From the NCBI RefSeq assembly GCF_000380505.1, contig NZ_AQYH01000008.1, forward strand, positions 124,001-188,000: a stretch of DNA of 64,000 nucleotides, in the 5' to 3' direction. Shown piece by piece: positions 42,896 to 52,554 of this stretch. Within the stretch, counting starts at the first letter, position 1. Every line of letters starts with the position of its first letter. This DNA is from Kaistia granuli DSM 23481 (GTDB lineage: Bacteria > Pseudomonadota > Alphaproteobacteria > Rhizobiales > Kaistiaceae). The position numbers and the translations under genes were made by a program. A model generated the notes under the pieces. It had not been told where the DNA came from. It saw only the letters and a program-made list of their open reading frames with translations, and searched no databases.

Positions 42896-44143
42896 ATGCG
42901 CGGATCGAGGCCGGAATCCATCGTCGTGATCGGCGCGGGCGAAGCCGGCGCGCGCGCGGCCATGGCGCTGCGCGAGCAGGGCTTTGCCGGGCGGGTAACG
43001 ATCATCGGCGACGAGCCGCATGCTCCTTATGAGCGCCCGCCCCTCTCCAAGGCGGCGCTGACGGACGAGGTCGAGCCGCAGGCCGCCTTCATCCTGACAC
43101 CGGAGCGCCTCGCCGAGCACGCCATCACGCATCGTTCCGACACGCGCGTGCTGGCGATCGATCGCGATGCCCACCGGATCGAGCTCGCCGGCGGCGAACG
43201 CATCGCCTATGACCGGCTTCTGCTGGCAACGGGAGCGAGCGCCCGCCGCCTGTCGATCGATGGCGCCGGGCCGGACAATGTCCAGACGCTGCGAACCTTG
43301 GACGAGGCGCGGGCACTGCGCACCCGGCTGCGGCCGGGCTCGCACCTCGCCATCCTCGGCGGTGGCTTCATCGGACTGGAACTGGCCGCCGCCGCCCGCG
43401 CGCGCGGCGCCGAGGTCACGCTGATCGAACTCGCGCCGCGCCTACTGGCACGCGCCGTGCCGGCCGATCTCGCTGCCATCATCGCCAGGCGACACGAGGC
43501 GGAGGGCGTGCGGCTGCTCACCGGCACGGGCATCGCCAGCATCGAGACCGACAGCACCGGCCATGTCGTGTCGCTTTCGACCGGCGAGCGGGTCGTCTGC
43601 GACGCGATCCTCGCCGGGATCGGTGCCATCCCGGAAACCGGACTTGCCGAACGGGCTGGACTGGCGATCGACAACGGCATCGCCGTCGACGAACGGCTGG
43701 CGACCAACGACCCTGATATCTTCGCCGCCGGCGACTGCTGCTCCTTCCCGCACGCGCTCTATGGCGGGCGGCGCGTGCGGCTGGAGGCCTGGCGCAACGC
43801 ACAGGACCAGGGCAACGCGGCCGCGACGAACCTGCTCGGCGGCAGCGATGCCTACGAGGCCGTGCCGTGGTTCTGGTCGGATCAATACGACATCACCCTG
43901 CAGATCGCCGGCCTCGCCGACGAGGGCAGCGAGACGGTAACGCGGGAGCTCGGCGACGACGCCCGGCTCGATTTCCACCTCGCGAACGACGGCCGGCTGG
44001 TCGCCGCCAGCGCGGTCGGGCCGAACGGCAAGATCGCCCGCGACGTCCGCCTCGCCGAGATGCTGATCGCCAGACGCGCGACCCCGGACAGGGCGGCCCT
44101 CGCCGCCCCCGCGGTCAAGCTGAAGGGCCTGCTGGCGGGGTGA
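42896..44143 (+). CDS. mocF: FAD-dependent ferredoxin reductase, MocF-like
   Basis: This 415 aa pyridine-nucleotide-disulfide oxidoreductase of the rubredoxin/ferredoxin reductase class has the FAD motif IVVIGAGEAGARAAMALRE, YERPPLSK, the NADH motif AILGGGFIGLELAAAA, FAAGDCCSFPH and a C-terminal reductase domain (VPWFWSDQYDITLQIAG). It takes electrons from NADH to the MocE-like ferredoxin. I chose ATG 42896, behind GGGGAGA; ATG 42872 and 42854 are in frame. Confidence 0.88.
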   Translation: MRGSRPESIVVIGAGEAGARAAMALREQGFAGRVTIIGDEPHAPYERPPLSKAALTDEVEPQAAFILTPERLAEHAITHRSDTRVLAIDRDAHRIELAGGERIAYDRLLLATGASARRLSIDGAGPDNVQTLRTLDEARALRTRLRPGSHLAILGGGFIGLELAAAARARGAEVTLIELAPRLLARAVPADLAAIIARRHEAEGVRLLTGTGIASIETDSTGHVVSLSTGERVVCDAILAGIGAIPETGLAERAGLAIDNGIAVDERLATNDPDIFAAGDCCSFPHALYGGRRVRLEAWRNAQDQGNAAATNLLGGSDAYEAVPWFWSDQYDITLQIAGLADEGSETVTRELGDDARLDFHLANDGRLVAASAVGPNGKIARDVRLAEMLIARRATPDRAALAAPAVKLKGLLAG

Positions 44144-44191
44144 GGTTGATCCAACTCGCAGGGCGCCGCCGCTATCCGATGTCCAACATCG

Positions 44192-44219
44192 TCCTTCCCG
44201 ACAATCGGGCTGAAGGGAT
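44192..44219 (+). terminator. Weak hairpin after mocF-like gene
   Basis: CTTCCCGA and TCGGGctGAAG pair with a small bulge around a 3-base loop, about 50 bp after the mocF stop, followed by ATTTC. The rest of the 230 bp gap to the next gene has two copies of GATGTCCAAC (44178 and 44274 areas) but no gene. Confidence 0.3.
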
Positions 44220-44373
44220 TTCGGCTCGGAGGCCGGGATGAGGGCGAGCGTGGCGCGACATCCCCTCCACCAGATGTCCAACGGCCAAAATCACGGACCT
44301 CGCTCCGATCCGCGCCATCGACGCCCCCGGCGGCCGGCGCTAGAACCTCCGCACCATCGCAAAGGACCAAGCC

Positions 44374-45216
44374 ATGCAATGCCTGCTCGTCTTCGAATCG
44401 CTCTGGGGCATGCAGCGCCTGAAGGGGCGCGACGCCGACGCCTCCCTGCCCGACATGGTGGCCGAGGCCGCCGCGGCCGGCTTCGACGGCGTGACGAACC
44501 TGTTCTTCACGCCAGAGCTGGCGGCACCGCTGGCGGAAGCCGCCAGCGACAACGGCATCCTGGTCGAGGGCCAGTGCTTTCCGACGACGATCGAGGAACT
44601 CAAGCCAGCGCTCGAACTCGCCAACCGCTACGGCATCCATCACCTGACCATCCAGCCGGATGTCCGTCCGCGCGCGCTTGCCGAAAGCCTGCGCATCCTT
44701 GAAGGCTGGAACCGCATGGCCGCGGATTCGGACGTGCCGGTCTATGTCGAGACGCATCGCGGCCGCATCACCAATGATTTGCTGGTGACCCTCGACATCC
44801 TCGACGCCATGCCGGATCTGAAGCTGCTCGCCGATCTCTCGCATTTCATGGTCGGGCGCGAGTTTCCCGAGCCGCCGGTGCCGAAGGAGATGGACGACCA
44901 GATCCGCCAGGTGCTGGACCGTTCCTGGGCGGCGCATGGCCGTGTCGCCAGCCCCGAGCAAGTGCAGGTCGAGATCTCGTTCCCGCACAACAAGCCCTAT
45001 CTCGACCAGTTCCTCGGCTGGTGGGGCTATCTGTTCGAGAGCTGGAGCCGGCGCGCCGGCCCGAACGACACGCTGTCCTTCACCTGCGAACTGGGCCCGA
45101 AACCCTATGCGATCAGCGGCCCGGACGGCTTCGACCAGTCCGATCGCTGGGCCGAGGCGCTCCAGTTGAAGGATCTCGCCCGCGATCTGTGGGAAAAGAA
45201 CCCGGCCAGGCGCTGA
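44374..45216 (+). CDS. Sugar-phosphate isomerase/epimerase-like TIM-barrel protein
   Basis: This 280 aa protein has the AP-endonuclease-2/xylose-isomerase-like fold. The pattern includes MVAEAAAAGFDGVTNLF, VEGQCFPTTIEELKPALELA, HHLTIQPDVRP, PVYVETHRGRITND (Glu-His), LLADLSHFMVG and SFTCELGPKPYA (Glu). These supply the metal-binding residues. MocC and IolE are related folds, so it may isomerise or dehydrate an inosose-type intermediate released by the MocDEF-like system. It lies 230 bp after mocF on the same strand and converges tightly on a glycosyltransferase gene. Confidence 0.75.
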   Translation: MQCLLVFESLWGMQRLKGRDADASLPDMVAEAAAAGFDGVTNLFFTPELAAPLAEAASDNGILVEGQCFPTTIEELKPALELANRYGIHHLTIQPDVRPRALAESLRILEGWNRMAADSDVPVYVETHRGRITNDLLVTLDILDAMPDLKLLADLSHFMVGREFPEPPVPKEMDDQIRQVLDRSWAAHGRVASPEQVQVEISFPHNKPYLDQFLGWWGYLFESWSRRAGPNDTLSFTCELGPKPYAISGPDGFDQSDRWAEALQLKDLARDLWEKNPARR

Positions 45217-45220
45217 CCGA

Positions 45221-46711
45221 TCAGCCGGGCGCAATCTGCCGCGCCCGGTCCACCACCGGGGCGGTGTCCGGCGCGGCGCCCCAGAGCGCCTCATAGGCCC
45301 GCACCGTCTCGGTGACGCCGTACCGCGATACGGCGCGACGCTCGCCGGCGGCGCCGAGCCGTTCCCGGCGCGCCGGGTCCTTCGCCAGCGCCACCAGCGC
45401 CTCGACGAAGCCGCCATAGTCGCCGGCTGCAACGACCAAGCCGGTCTCGCCGTGCACGATCTGCTCGGCGAGACCGCCGACATCGAAGGCGACCACGGGC
45501 CGCCGGCCCAGCCCCGCCTCGAGCGGCACGCGGCCGAACGGCTCCGGCCAGCGCGTCGGCAGCGCGACGATCTGGCAGCGCGTATAGAGCGCGTGCACGG
45601 CGTCGGGCTCGACATAGCCATGGAACCGCAGCCGGTCGGCATAGGCACCCGCCGCCGCGATCATCCGATCCCGCGCCGCATCGCCCCGGCCGGCGAAGTG
45701 CAGACGGAGGTCCGGGATCCGGTGGATCAGTTCCGGCAGGCGCGCGGCCAGCGCTTCCTGGCCCTTGTTGTCGTTGATCTGGCCGATCATCAGGATGTTG
45801 ACGCCGTCCCATTCGGCCGCCGGCGCCTCGGCGATCCGGCGGGCGGACCCGGCGGGATTGGCGATCCGCGTCACCGGCGGCATCGAGCCGAACGAGGCGA
45901 TCTGGCGCTCGAGATAGCGGCTCGTCACCACGACATCGTCGAGGCGACCCAAGGCGAGACGCCGCTGCCGGCCGACATAGCGGGCGATGAGGCGCAGGCG
46001 CCGGTCCTGGAGCGCCGTCCCGGTATGGCATTCGGCGCGGCAGTTCCGGCAGATGACGTCGCCGATCCGCGTCTGCTGGTTGAGCCGGACGCAGAGGAAG
46101 CGATTGTCGCGCACGACGCCGATGCGGCGGGCCGAAGTCGGCCCGGCCGGCGGGCAGAGCTGGATGCCGAGCAGATTGTCGGCATGGACCGTCGTGGCAC
46201 CGCTCGCCTTCAGGATGCGCCGCACCGCCAGCGACCAGTAACCGGTCTCTTCGGTATCGAGCTGCGGGAAGGCTCCGCGCTCCCGGCTCCGGAACGGCAG
46301 CGTCGCCAGCATCAGCCAGCGCGCTGCGATCTGCTCCGGTCGGCCGGAGAAGAAGTAGAGCAATGCGTGAAACAGGAAGATCGCCCAGGCCAGCCTCGGC
46401 AGTTCGGCCTTGAGGCGGGATCGCTCGCCGACGGAGAGGCGGTGATAGGGCCACTTCGCCTGCGGCGGCAGCGCCAGCACCTCGATGCCGTCGACGCGAT
46501 GGCGGGCGATCTGGGGCGACCGGCCGAGCACGTTGACGACCAGCATATCGGAGGCTCGGCGCGAGGCGCGCAATGTCAGGGAAAGACTGACCTCCGCCCC
46601 CCCGACCGAATACGGCGAATAGCATTCCGTAATGACAAGATAATCCCGAACGGGAACATCTGCCGGATTCGGCAGATCCTGTCGCGTCACTTTCCTCAAG
46701 AGACGAAACAA
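45221..46711 (-). CDS. GT4-like glycosyltransferase
   Basis: This 496 aa protein has an N-terminal GT-B half with ECYSPYSVGGAEVSLSL, typical of GT4 enzymes. The C-terminal half has NILMIGQINDNKGQEAL, LHFAGRGD, GYVEPDAVHALY, and the donor-site ALPTRWPEPFGRVPLEAGLGRRPVVAFDVGG segment (E-x7-E type). An unusual mid-protein cysteine cluster (C-x2-C-x3-C in CRNCRAEC, plus FLC shortly before) recalls glycosyltransferases with a small metal or disulfide insert. No other polysaccharide gene is adjacent; the rfb genes 18 kb away could provide dTDP-rhamnose. Confidence 0.85.
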   Translation of the reverse strand: MFRLLRKVTRQDLPNPADVPVRDYLVITECYSPYSVGGAEVSLSLTLRASRRASDMLVVNVLGRSPQIARHRVDGIEVLALPPQAKWPYHRLSVGERSRLKAELPRLAWAIFLFHALLYFFSGRPEQIAARWLMLATLPFRSRERGAFPQLDTEETGYWSLAVRRILKASGATTVHADNLLGIQLCPPAGPTSARRIGVVRDNRFLCVRLNQQTRIGDVICRNCRAECHTGTALQDRRLRLIARYVGRQRRLALGRLDDVVVTSRYLERQIASFGSMPPVTRIANPAGSARRIAEAPAAEWDGVNILMIGQINDNKGQEALAARLPELIHRIPDLRLHFAGRGDAARDRMIAAAGAYADRLRFHGYVEPDAVHALYTRCQIVALPTRWPEPFGRVPLEAGLGRRPVVAFDVGGLAEQIVHGETGLVVAAGDYGGFVEALVALAKDPARRERLGAAGERRAVSRYGVTETVRAYEALWGAAPDTAPVVDRARQIAPG

Positions 46712-46855
46712 ATTTGACTACCTTTGGCTTGCCCCCCTTGTTGGTACGCCTTCGACCAGATCTGTCTACGTCGGCTTGGTTGCCTCACCTTAGCTATGAA
46801 GCCGACAGTTGCGCCGGTTTTGCGGGGACGCGCCATTGCCGTAGGGATGTGCTAG

Positions 46856-46888
46856 TTTCGTTTCGCGCCCCGATCGAAACATTCGAAA
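46856..46888. promoter_or_regulatory. TTTCG / CGAAA repeats before glpR
   Basis: Two TTTCG copies (46856-46865) and two CGAAA copies (46875-46879, 46884-46888) form an inverted array 12 bp before the glpR ATG. DeoR/GlpR regulators bind repeated TTTCG sites, so this probably mediates autoregulation. Confidence 0.5.
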
Positions 46889-46899
46889 GCCGAACGCAA

Positions 46900-47682
46900 A
46901 TGCCTCCGTCGCGCCAGACCGCCATTCTCGAAATCGCCAAGCAGCGCGGCCGCGTCATGGTTGACGAACTCGCCGTCCAGTTCGGCGTCACGCCGCAGAC
47001 AATTCGCAAGGATCTCAACGATCTCTGCGACCGCAAGCTGATGGCCCGCACCCATGGCGGCGCCATCCTCGCCTCCGGCGTCGAGAATGTCGGCTATGAG
47101 GCGCGCTCGCAGATCGCCGCGCGCGAGAAGGCGGCGATCGGCCAGGCGGTGGCGGCGATCATCCCGAACGAGGCCTCGCTCTTCATCAATATCGGCACCA
47201 CCACCGAGGCGGTGGCGCAGGCGCTGCTGCAGCACCAGGGCCTGATGGTCATCACCAACAACATCAACGTCGCCCACATCATGCGACCCTATCCGCAGAT
47301 CGAGGTGGTGATTGTCGGCGGCGTCGTGCGCAGTTCCGACGGCGGCATCGTTGGCGAGGCGGCGATCGATTTCATCCGCCAGTTCAAGGTCGACTACGCC
47401 ATTGTCGGCACCTCGGCAATCGACGAGGACGGTTCGCTGCTCGACTACGACTTTCGCGAGGTGAAGGTGGCGCAGGCGATCATCGCCAATGCCCGCCACG
47501 TCATCCTCGCCTCGGACCAGACCAAGTTCGCCCGCACCGCGCCTGTGCGGATCGGCAGCCTGAAGCAGATCCATACCTTCGTCACCGATCACTGCCCGAG
47601 CGATCGCATTCGCCAGATCTGCGCCGACAGCGAGGTCGAACTGATCGAGGCGCTGCCCGAAACGGCCGAACTGGACGCCTGA
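46900..47682 (+). CDS. glpR: DeoR/GlpR-family regulator of glycerol genes
   Basis: This 260 aa regulator has a DeoR HTH (RQTAILEIAKQRGRVMVDEL, FGVTPQTIRKDLNDL, RTHGGAI) and the DeoR sensor domain (NIGTTTEAVAQAL, TNNINVAHI, VGTSAIDEDGSLLDYD, ASDQTKFARTA). It binds glycerol-3-phosphate in relatives and represses the glp operon immediately downstream. ATG 46900 gives the usual start MPPSRQ; the open frame upstream is outside the conserved part. Confidence 0.88.
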   Translation: MPPSRQTAILEIAKQRGRVMVDELAVQFGVTPQTIRKDLNDLCDRKLMARTHGGAILASGVENVGYEARSQIAAREKAAIGQAVAAIIPNEASLFINIGTTTEAVAQALLQHQGLMVITNNINVAHIMRPYPQIEVVIVGGVVRSSDGGIVGEAAIDFIRQFKVDYAIVGTSAIDEDGSLLDYDFREVKVAQAIIANARHVILASDQTKFARTAPVRIGSLKQIHTFVTDHCPSDRIRQICADSEVELIEALPETAELDA

Positions 47683-47839
47683 CGCTGCGGCGCACACGCG
47701 CCGAGCCGTGACGATTCCCCGATCCGGAAACCGACAGCCCCCGCCGCCCACATCCCGCGCCCGCCTGCTCCCGCCGGGGCCGCGACGGAATCGGACAATC
47801 CCGCCAAGGCGTTGCCGTGGCCGCCCGCTCCCTCGCTTG

Positions 47840-47906
47840 TTTCACATCACTTTCACTTGACGCGCGTTATCTTTCATTTATCGTACCGATCGAGTTTCGA
47901 AATGAA
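47840..47906 (+). promoter_or_regulatory. glpD promoter with TTTCA/TTTCG repeats
   Basis: A TTGACG (47857-47862) and TATCGT (47879-47884) are 16 bp apart. TTTCAC (47840), TTTCAC (47851), TTTCAT (47872) and TTTCGAAATGAAA (47894-47906) surround them. The repeats resemble those before glpR, so GlpR control is likely. This AT-rich stretch stands out in a GC-rich region. Confidence 0.5.
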
Positions 47907-47942
47907 ATAATTATGCTGCGCCGCACAGGAGAGCGCTGCGTC

Positions 47943-49463
47943 GTGTCCATGCTCGACCTCTTCATCATCGGCGGTGGCGTCAACGGCACTGGGATCGCCC
48001 GCGACGCGGTCGGCCGCGGCTATGCCGTCGGCCTCGCCGAGATGGACGACCTGGCGAGCGGCACCTCCTCGCGCTCGACCAAGCTGGTGCATGGCGGCCT
48101 GCGTTATCTCGAGCATTACGAATTCCGCCTGGTGCGCGAGGCGCTGATGGAGCGCGAAGTGCTCTGGTCGAACGCGCCGCACATCATCTGGCCGCTGCGC
48201 TTCGTGCTGCCGCATCACAAGGGCCTCCGCCCCGCCTGGCTGCTGCGTCTCGGCCTTTTCCTCTACGACCATCTCGGCGGCCGCAAGCTCTTGCCGGCGA
48301 CCCAGGCGCTCGACCTCACCCGCGACGGTACCGGCGCGCCACTCAAGGGCGATTTCCGCAAGGGTTTCGAATACTCGGATTGCTGGGTCGATGACGCCCG
48401 CCTCGTCGTGCTCAACGCCCGCGACGCCGCCGATCGCGGCGCCGGCATCGCCACCCGCACCCGCGTCACCGGCGCCGAGCGGGCCGGCGATCACTGGCGC
48501 GTCACGCTCGCCGACACGCTGACGGGCGAAACCCGTGAGATCGAGACGCGCCTGCTGATCAATGCCGCCGGCCCGTGGGTCGATCGCGTCGTGCGCGGCA
48601 TGAACGGCGCCGATGCCGGCCATCACGTCCGCCTGGTCCAGGGCAGCCACATCGTCGTGCCGCGGATGTTCGACCACGATCGCTGCTACATCTTCCAGAA
48701 CGCCGACGGCCGCATCATCTTCGCCATCCCCTACGAGGATGACTTCACCCTGATCGGCACCACCGATCGGGACTATCGCGGCGACCCGGCCGACGTCGCC
48801 ATCTCCGACGAGGAGACCGATTATCTCTGCGCGGCGGCGAGCGAATATTTCAAGAAGCCGGTGCGGCGCGACGAGATCGCCTGGAGCTATTCCGGCGTGC
48901 GGCCGCTCTATGACGACGGCGCCACCAGCGCCCAAGAAGCGACCCGCGAATATGTGCTGAAGGTCGATGGCAGCGCCGACGCGCCGAAGATCATCCATGT
49001 CTTCGGCGGCAAGATCACCACATCGCGGCGGCTGGCCGAGCATGTGCTCGAACATGTCGAGACGGTGCTCGGCAAGCGCGGGGCGCCCTGGACCAGGAAG
49101 GCCCCCCTGCCCGGCGGCGATTTCCCCGTCGACGGCTTCGAGGCCCTGGTCGCCGGGCTGGTCGCGGACTATCCGCGCCTCGACCGCGCGCGCCTGCGGC
49201 GGCTCGCCCGCCACTACGGCACCCGGACCCGCCGGATCCTCGGGTCGGCGCGGACGGAGGGCGATCTCGGTCGCGACTTCGGCGCTGGACTAACGGGCGC
49301 GGAAGTACACTATCTGATCGATCAGGAATGGGCGCGGAGTGCCGCCGACATCGTCTGGCGGCGCACCAAGCTCGGTCTTCGGATGACGGCGACGCAGATC
49401 GCCGCGCTCGACGGCTACATGCGCAATGCCATGCAGGAGAGACTACCGACAGCGGCCCAATAG
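47943..49463 (+). CDS. glpD: Glycerol-3-phosphate dehydrogenase (FAD, respiratory)
   Basis: The protein is about 506 aa. Its FAD motif DLFIIGGGVNGTGIARDA lies at the start, followed by SGTSSRSTKLVHGGLRYLE, the INAAGPWVD signature, LIGTTDRDY and GGKITTSR. It oxidises glycerol-3-P to DHAP at the inner membrane and passes electrons to quinone. The start is GTG 47943 (AGGAGAG 9 bp upstream) or ATG 47949. It heads an operon with the glycerol importer genes. Confidence 0.93.
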   Translation: MSMLDLFIIGGGVNGTGIARDAVGRGYAVGLAEMDDLASGTSSRSTKLVHGGLRYLEHYEFRLVREALMEREVLWSNAPHIIWPLRFVLPHHKGLRPAWLLRLGLFLYDHLGGRKLLPATQALDLTRDGTGAPLKGDFRKGFEYSDCWVDDARLVVLNARDAADRGAGIATRTRVTGAERAGDHWRVTLADTLTGETREIETRLLINAAGPWVDRVVRGMNGADAGHHVRLVQGSHIVVPRMFDHDRCYIFQNADGRIIFAIPYEDDFTLIGTTDRDYRGDPADVAISDEETDYLCAAASEYFKKPVRRDEIAWSYSGVRPLYDDGATSAQEATREYVLKVDGSADAPKIIHVFGGKITTSRRLAEHVLEHVETVLGKRGAPWTRKAPLPGGDFPVDGFEALVAGLVADYPRLDRARLRRLARHYGTRTRRILGSARTEGDLGRDFGAGLTGAEVHYLIDQEWARSAADIVWRRTKLGLRMTATQIAALDGYMRNAMQERLPTAAQ

Positions 49464-49492
49464 AGAGCGCCGCATCGGGCACGGGAGGAACC

Positions 49493-50578
49493 ATGCTCGA
49501 GTTAAGACAGGTAACCAAGAAGGTCGGCGCGGCGACGCATATTGAGGATGTCTCACTCATCCTCGAAAGCGGCTCGCTCAACGTCCTGCTCGGCCCGACG
49601 CTTTCCGGCAAGACCACGCTGATGCGGCTGATGGCCGGCCTCGACACGCCGACCAGCGGCGATGTGTTCATGAACGGCGCCAAGGTCACCGGCCTGCCGG
49701 TCCAGAAGCGCAACATCGCCATGGTCTACCAGCAGTTCATCAACTACCCGACGCTGACCGTCTACGAGAACATCGCCTCGCCGCTTCGCGTCGCCGGCGT
49801 CGCCAAGGCCGAGCTCGACCGGCGCGTGCGCGAGGCGGCCGAACTGATGCGGCTGACGCCGATGCTGGAGCGCACGCCGCTCGAACTCTCCGGCGGCCAG
49901 CAGCAACGCACCGCGCTCGCCCGCGCCGTGGTCAAGAAGGCCGATCTCGTCCTGCTCGACGAGCCGCTCGCCAATCTCGACTACAAATTGCGCGAGGAAC
50001 TCCGCGCCGAACTCCCCCGCCTGTTCGCCGAGACCGGCGCGATCTTCGTCTATGCCACCACCGAGCCGACCGAGGCGCTTCTGCTTGGCGGCAACACGGC
50101 GACGCTCTCCCAAGGCCGGGTAACGCAATTCGGGCCGACGACCGAGGTCTATCGCCGCCCGGCAGACCTGATCACGGCGACCACCTTCTCGGATCCGCCG
50201 ATGAACACGCTGCGCGCCGCCAAATCCGGCGATCGCATCGCGCTCGCCGACGGCGCGTCGCTGCCGGCGACCGGCCGTCTCGGCCGCCTCGCCGATGGAA
50301 CCTATCTGTTCGGCTTCCGCCCGCACGATCTGCATCTGGAGCCCGGCGACAGTGACACCATCGCCGTGCCGGCGACGGTGGCGATCACCGAGATCACCGG
50401 CTCGGAAAGCTTCGTCCATCTCGATTCGCCGGATGGCCGCTGGGTCGGGCTGATGCACGGCATCAGGCCGATCGAGATCGGCGCCCGCGTCGAGGTCCGG
50501 CTCGACCCGGAACGCTTCTTCGTGTTTTCCGCCGACAGCGGCCGCGCCGTCGTGACACCGCCGGCGGTCGCCGCCTGA
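49493..50578 (+). CDS. glpS: Glycerol ABC transporter ATP-binding protein GlpS
   Basis: This 361 aa MalK-like ATPase has Walker A GPTLSGKTT (34-42), an intact signature LSGGQ (132-136) and Walker B LLDEPLANLD (D156-E157). The switch histidine is missing: the usual YVTHDQ is YATTEP (187-192), with Thr at the His position. A TOBE-like C-terminal region is present. In rhizobia GlpS and GlpT form the ATPase pair of the glycerol importer. ATG 49493 has GGGAGG upstream. Motif loss is complementary to that in GlpT. Confidence 0.9.
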   Translation: MLELRQVTKKVGAATHIEDVSLILESGSLNVLLGPTLSGKTTLMRLMAGLDTPTSGDVFMNGAKVTGLPVQKRNIAMVYQQFINYPTLTVYENIASPLRVAGVAKAELDRRVREAAELMRLTPMLERTPLELSGGQQQRTALARAVVKKADLVLLDEPLANLDYKLREELRAELPRLFAETGAIFVYATTEPTEALLLGGNTATLSQGRVTQFGPTTEVYRRPADLITATTFSDPPMNTLRAAKSGDRIALADGASLPATGRLGRLADGTYLFGFRPHDLHLEPGDSDTIAVPATVAITEITGSESFVHLDSPDGRWVGLMHGIRPIEIGARVEVRLDPERFFVFSADSGRAVVTPPAVAA

Positions 50579-50590
50579 AGGGAAGATGAG

Positions 50591-51682
<1,092 letters not shown>

Positions 51683-51684
51683 GC

Positions 51685-52554
51685 ATGGACAGACCCACCA
51701 ACCAGAAGGCCTGGTTCCTCGTCCTGCCGGTGCTGCTGCTGGTCGCCTTCTCGGCGATCATCCCGCTGATGACGGTGGTCAACTATTCGGTCCAGGACAC
51801 GTTCGGCAACAACGAGTTCTTCTGGGCCGGCACCGCCTGGTTCGAGGAGATGCTGCATTCGCAGCGCTTCCACGAGGCGCTGGCGCGCAATCTGATCTTC
51901 TCGGCCATCATCCTCGCCATCCAGATCCCGCTCGGCATCGTCGTCGCGCTTTCCATGCCGCGAAAGGGCATCGGCGTCTCGATCTGCCTAGTGCTGATGG
52001 CGCTGCCGCTGCTCATTCCGTGGAACGTCGTCGGCACGATCTGGCAGGTGTTCGGCCGCGTCGATATCGGCCTGCTCGGCCATACGCTCGAAGCGATCGG
52101 CATCGACTACAATTATGTCCGCGATCCCCTCGACGCGTGGTTCACCATCATCCTGATGGATGTCTGGCACTGGACCAGCCTGGTCGCGCTGCTTTGCTAT
52201 GCCGGCCTGGTCTCGATTCCCGAAGCCTATTACCAGGCCGCCCGCATCGACGGCGCCTCGCGCTGGGCCGTCTTCCGCTACATCCAGCTGCCGAAGATGA
52301 ACCGCGTTCTGCTGATCGCCGTGCTGCTGCGCTTCATGGATAGTTTCATGATCTACACCGAGCCCTTCGTCGTCACCGGCGGCGGCCCCGGCAATTCGAC
52401 CACCTTCCTGTCGATCGACCTGGTCAAGATGGCGGTCGGCCAGTTCGATCTTGGCCCGGCGGCGGCGATGTCGATCATCTACTTCCTGATCGTGCTGTTG
52501 CTTTCCTGGATCTTCTACACGGTCATGACGAACTACGAGCGGGGCGGACAGTGA
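51685..52554 (+). CDS. glpP: Glycerol ABC transporter permease GlpP
   Basis: This 289 aa MalF-class inner-membrane permease starts MDRPTNQKAWFLVLPVLLL and has six hydrophobic segments, with the EAA loop YYQAARIDGASRWAVFRYIQLP. It pairs with GlpQ. It starts 2 bp after the glpT stop and overlaps glpQ by 4 bp. Confidence 0.92.
   Translation: MDRPTNQKAWFLVLPVLLLVAFSAIIPLMTVVNYSVQDTFGNNEFFWAGTAWFEEMLHSQRFHEALARNLIFSAIILAIQIPLGIVVALSMPRKGIGVSICLVLMALPLLIPWNVVGTIWQVFGRVDIGLLGHTLEAIGIDYNYVRDPLDAWFTIILMDVWHWTSLVALLCYAGLVSIPEAYYQAARIDGASRWAVFRYIQLPKMNRVLLIAVLLRFMDSFMIYTEPFVVTGGGPGNSTTFLSIDLVKMAVGQFDLGPAAAMSIIYFLIVLLLSWIFYTVMTNYERGGQ

Noticed and set aside
44160-44373. Two copies of GATGTCCAAC in the mocF downstream gap
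   Set aside because: Only 10 bp, no symmetry and no clear place relative to a promoter; may be chance.
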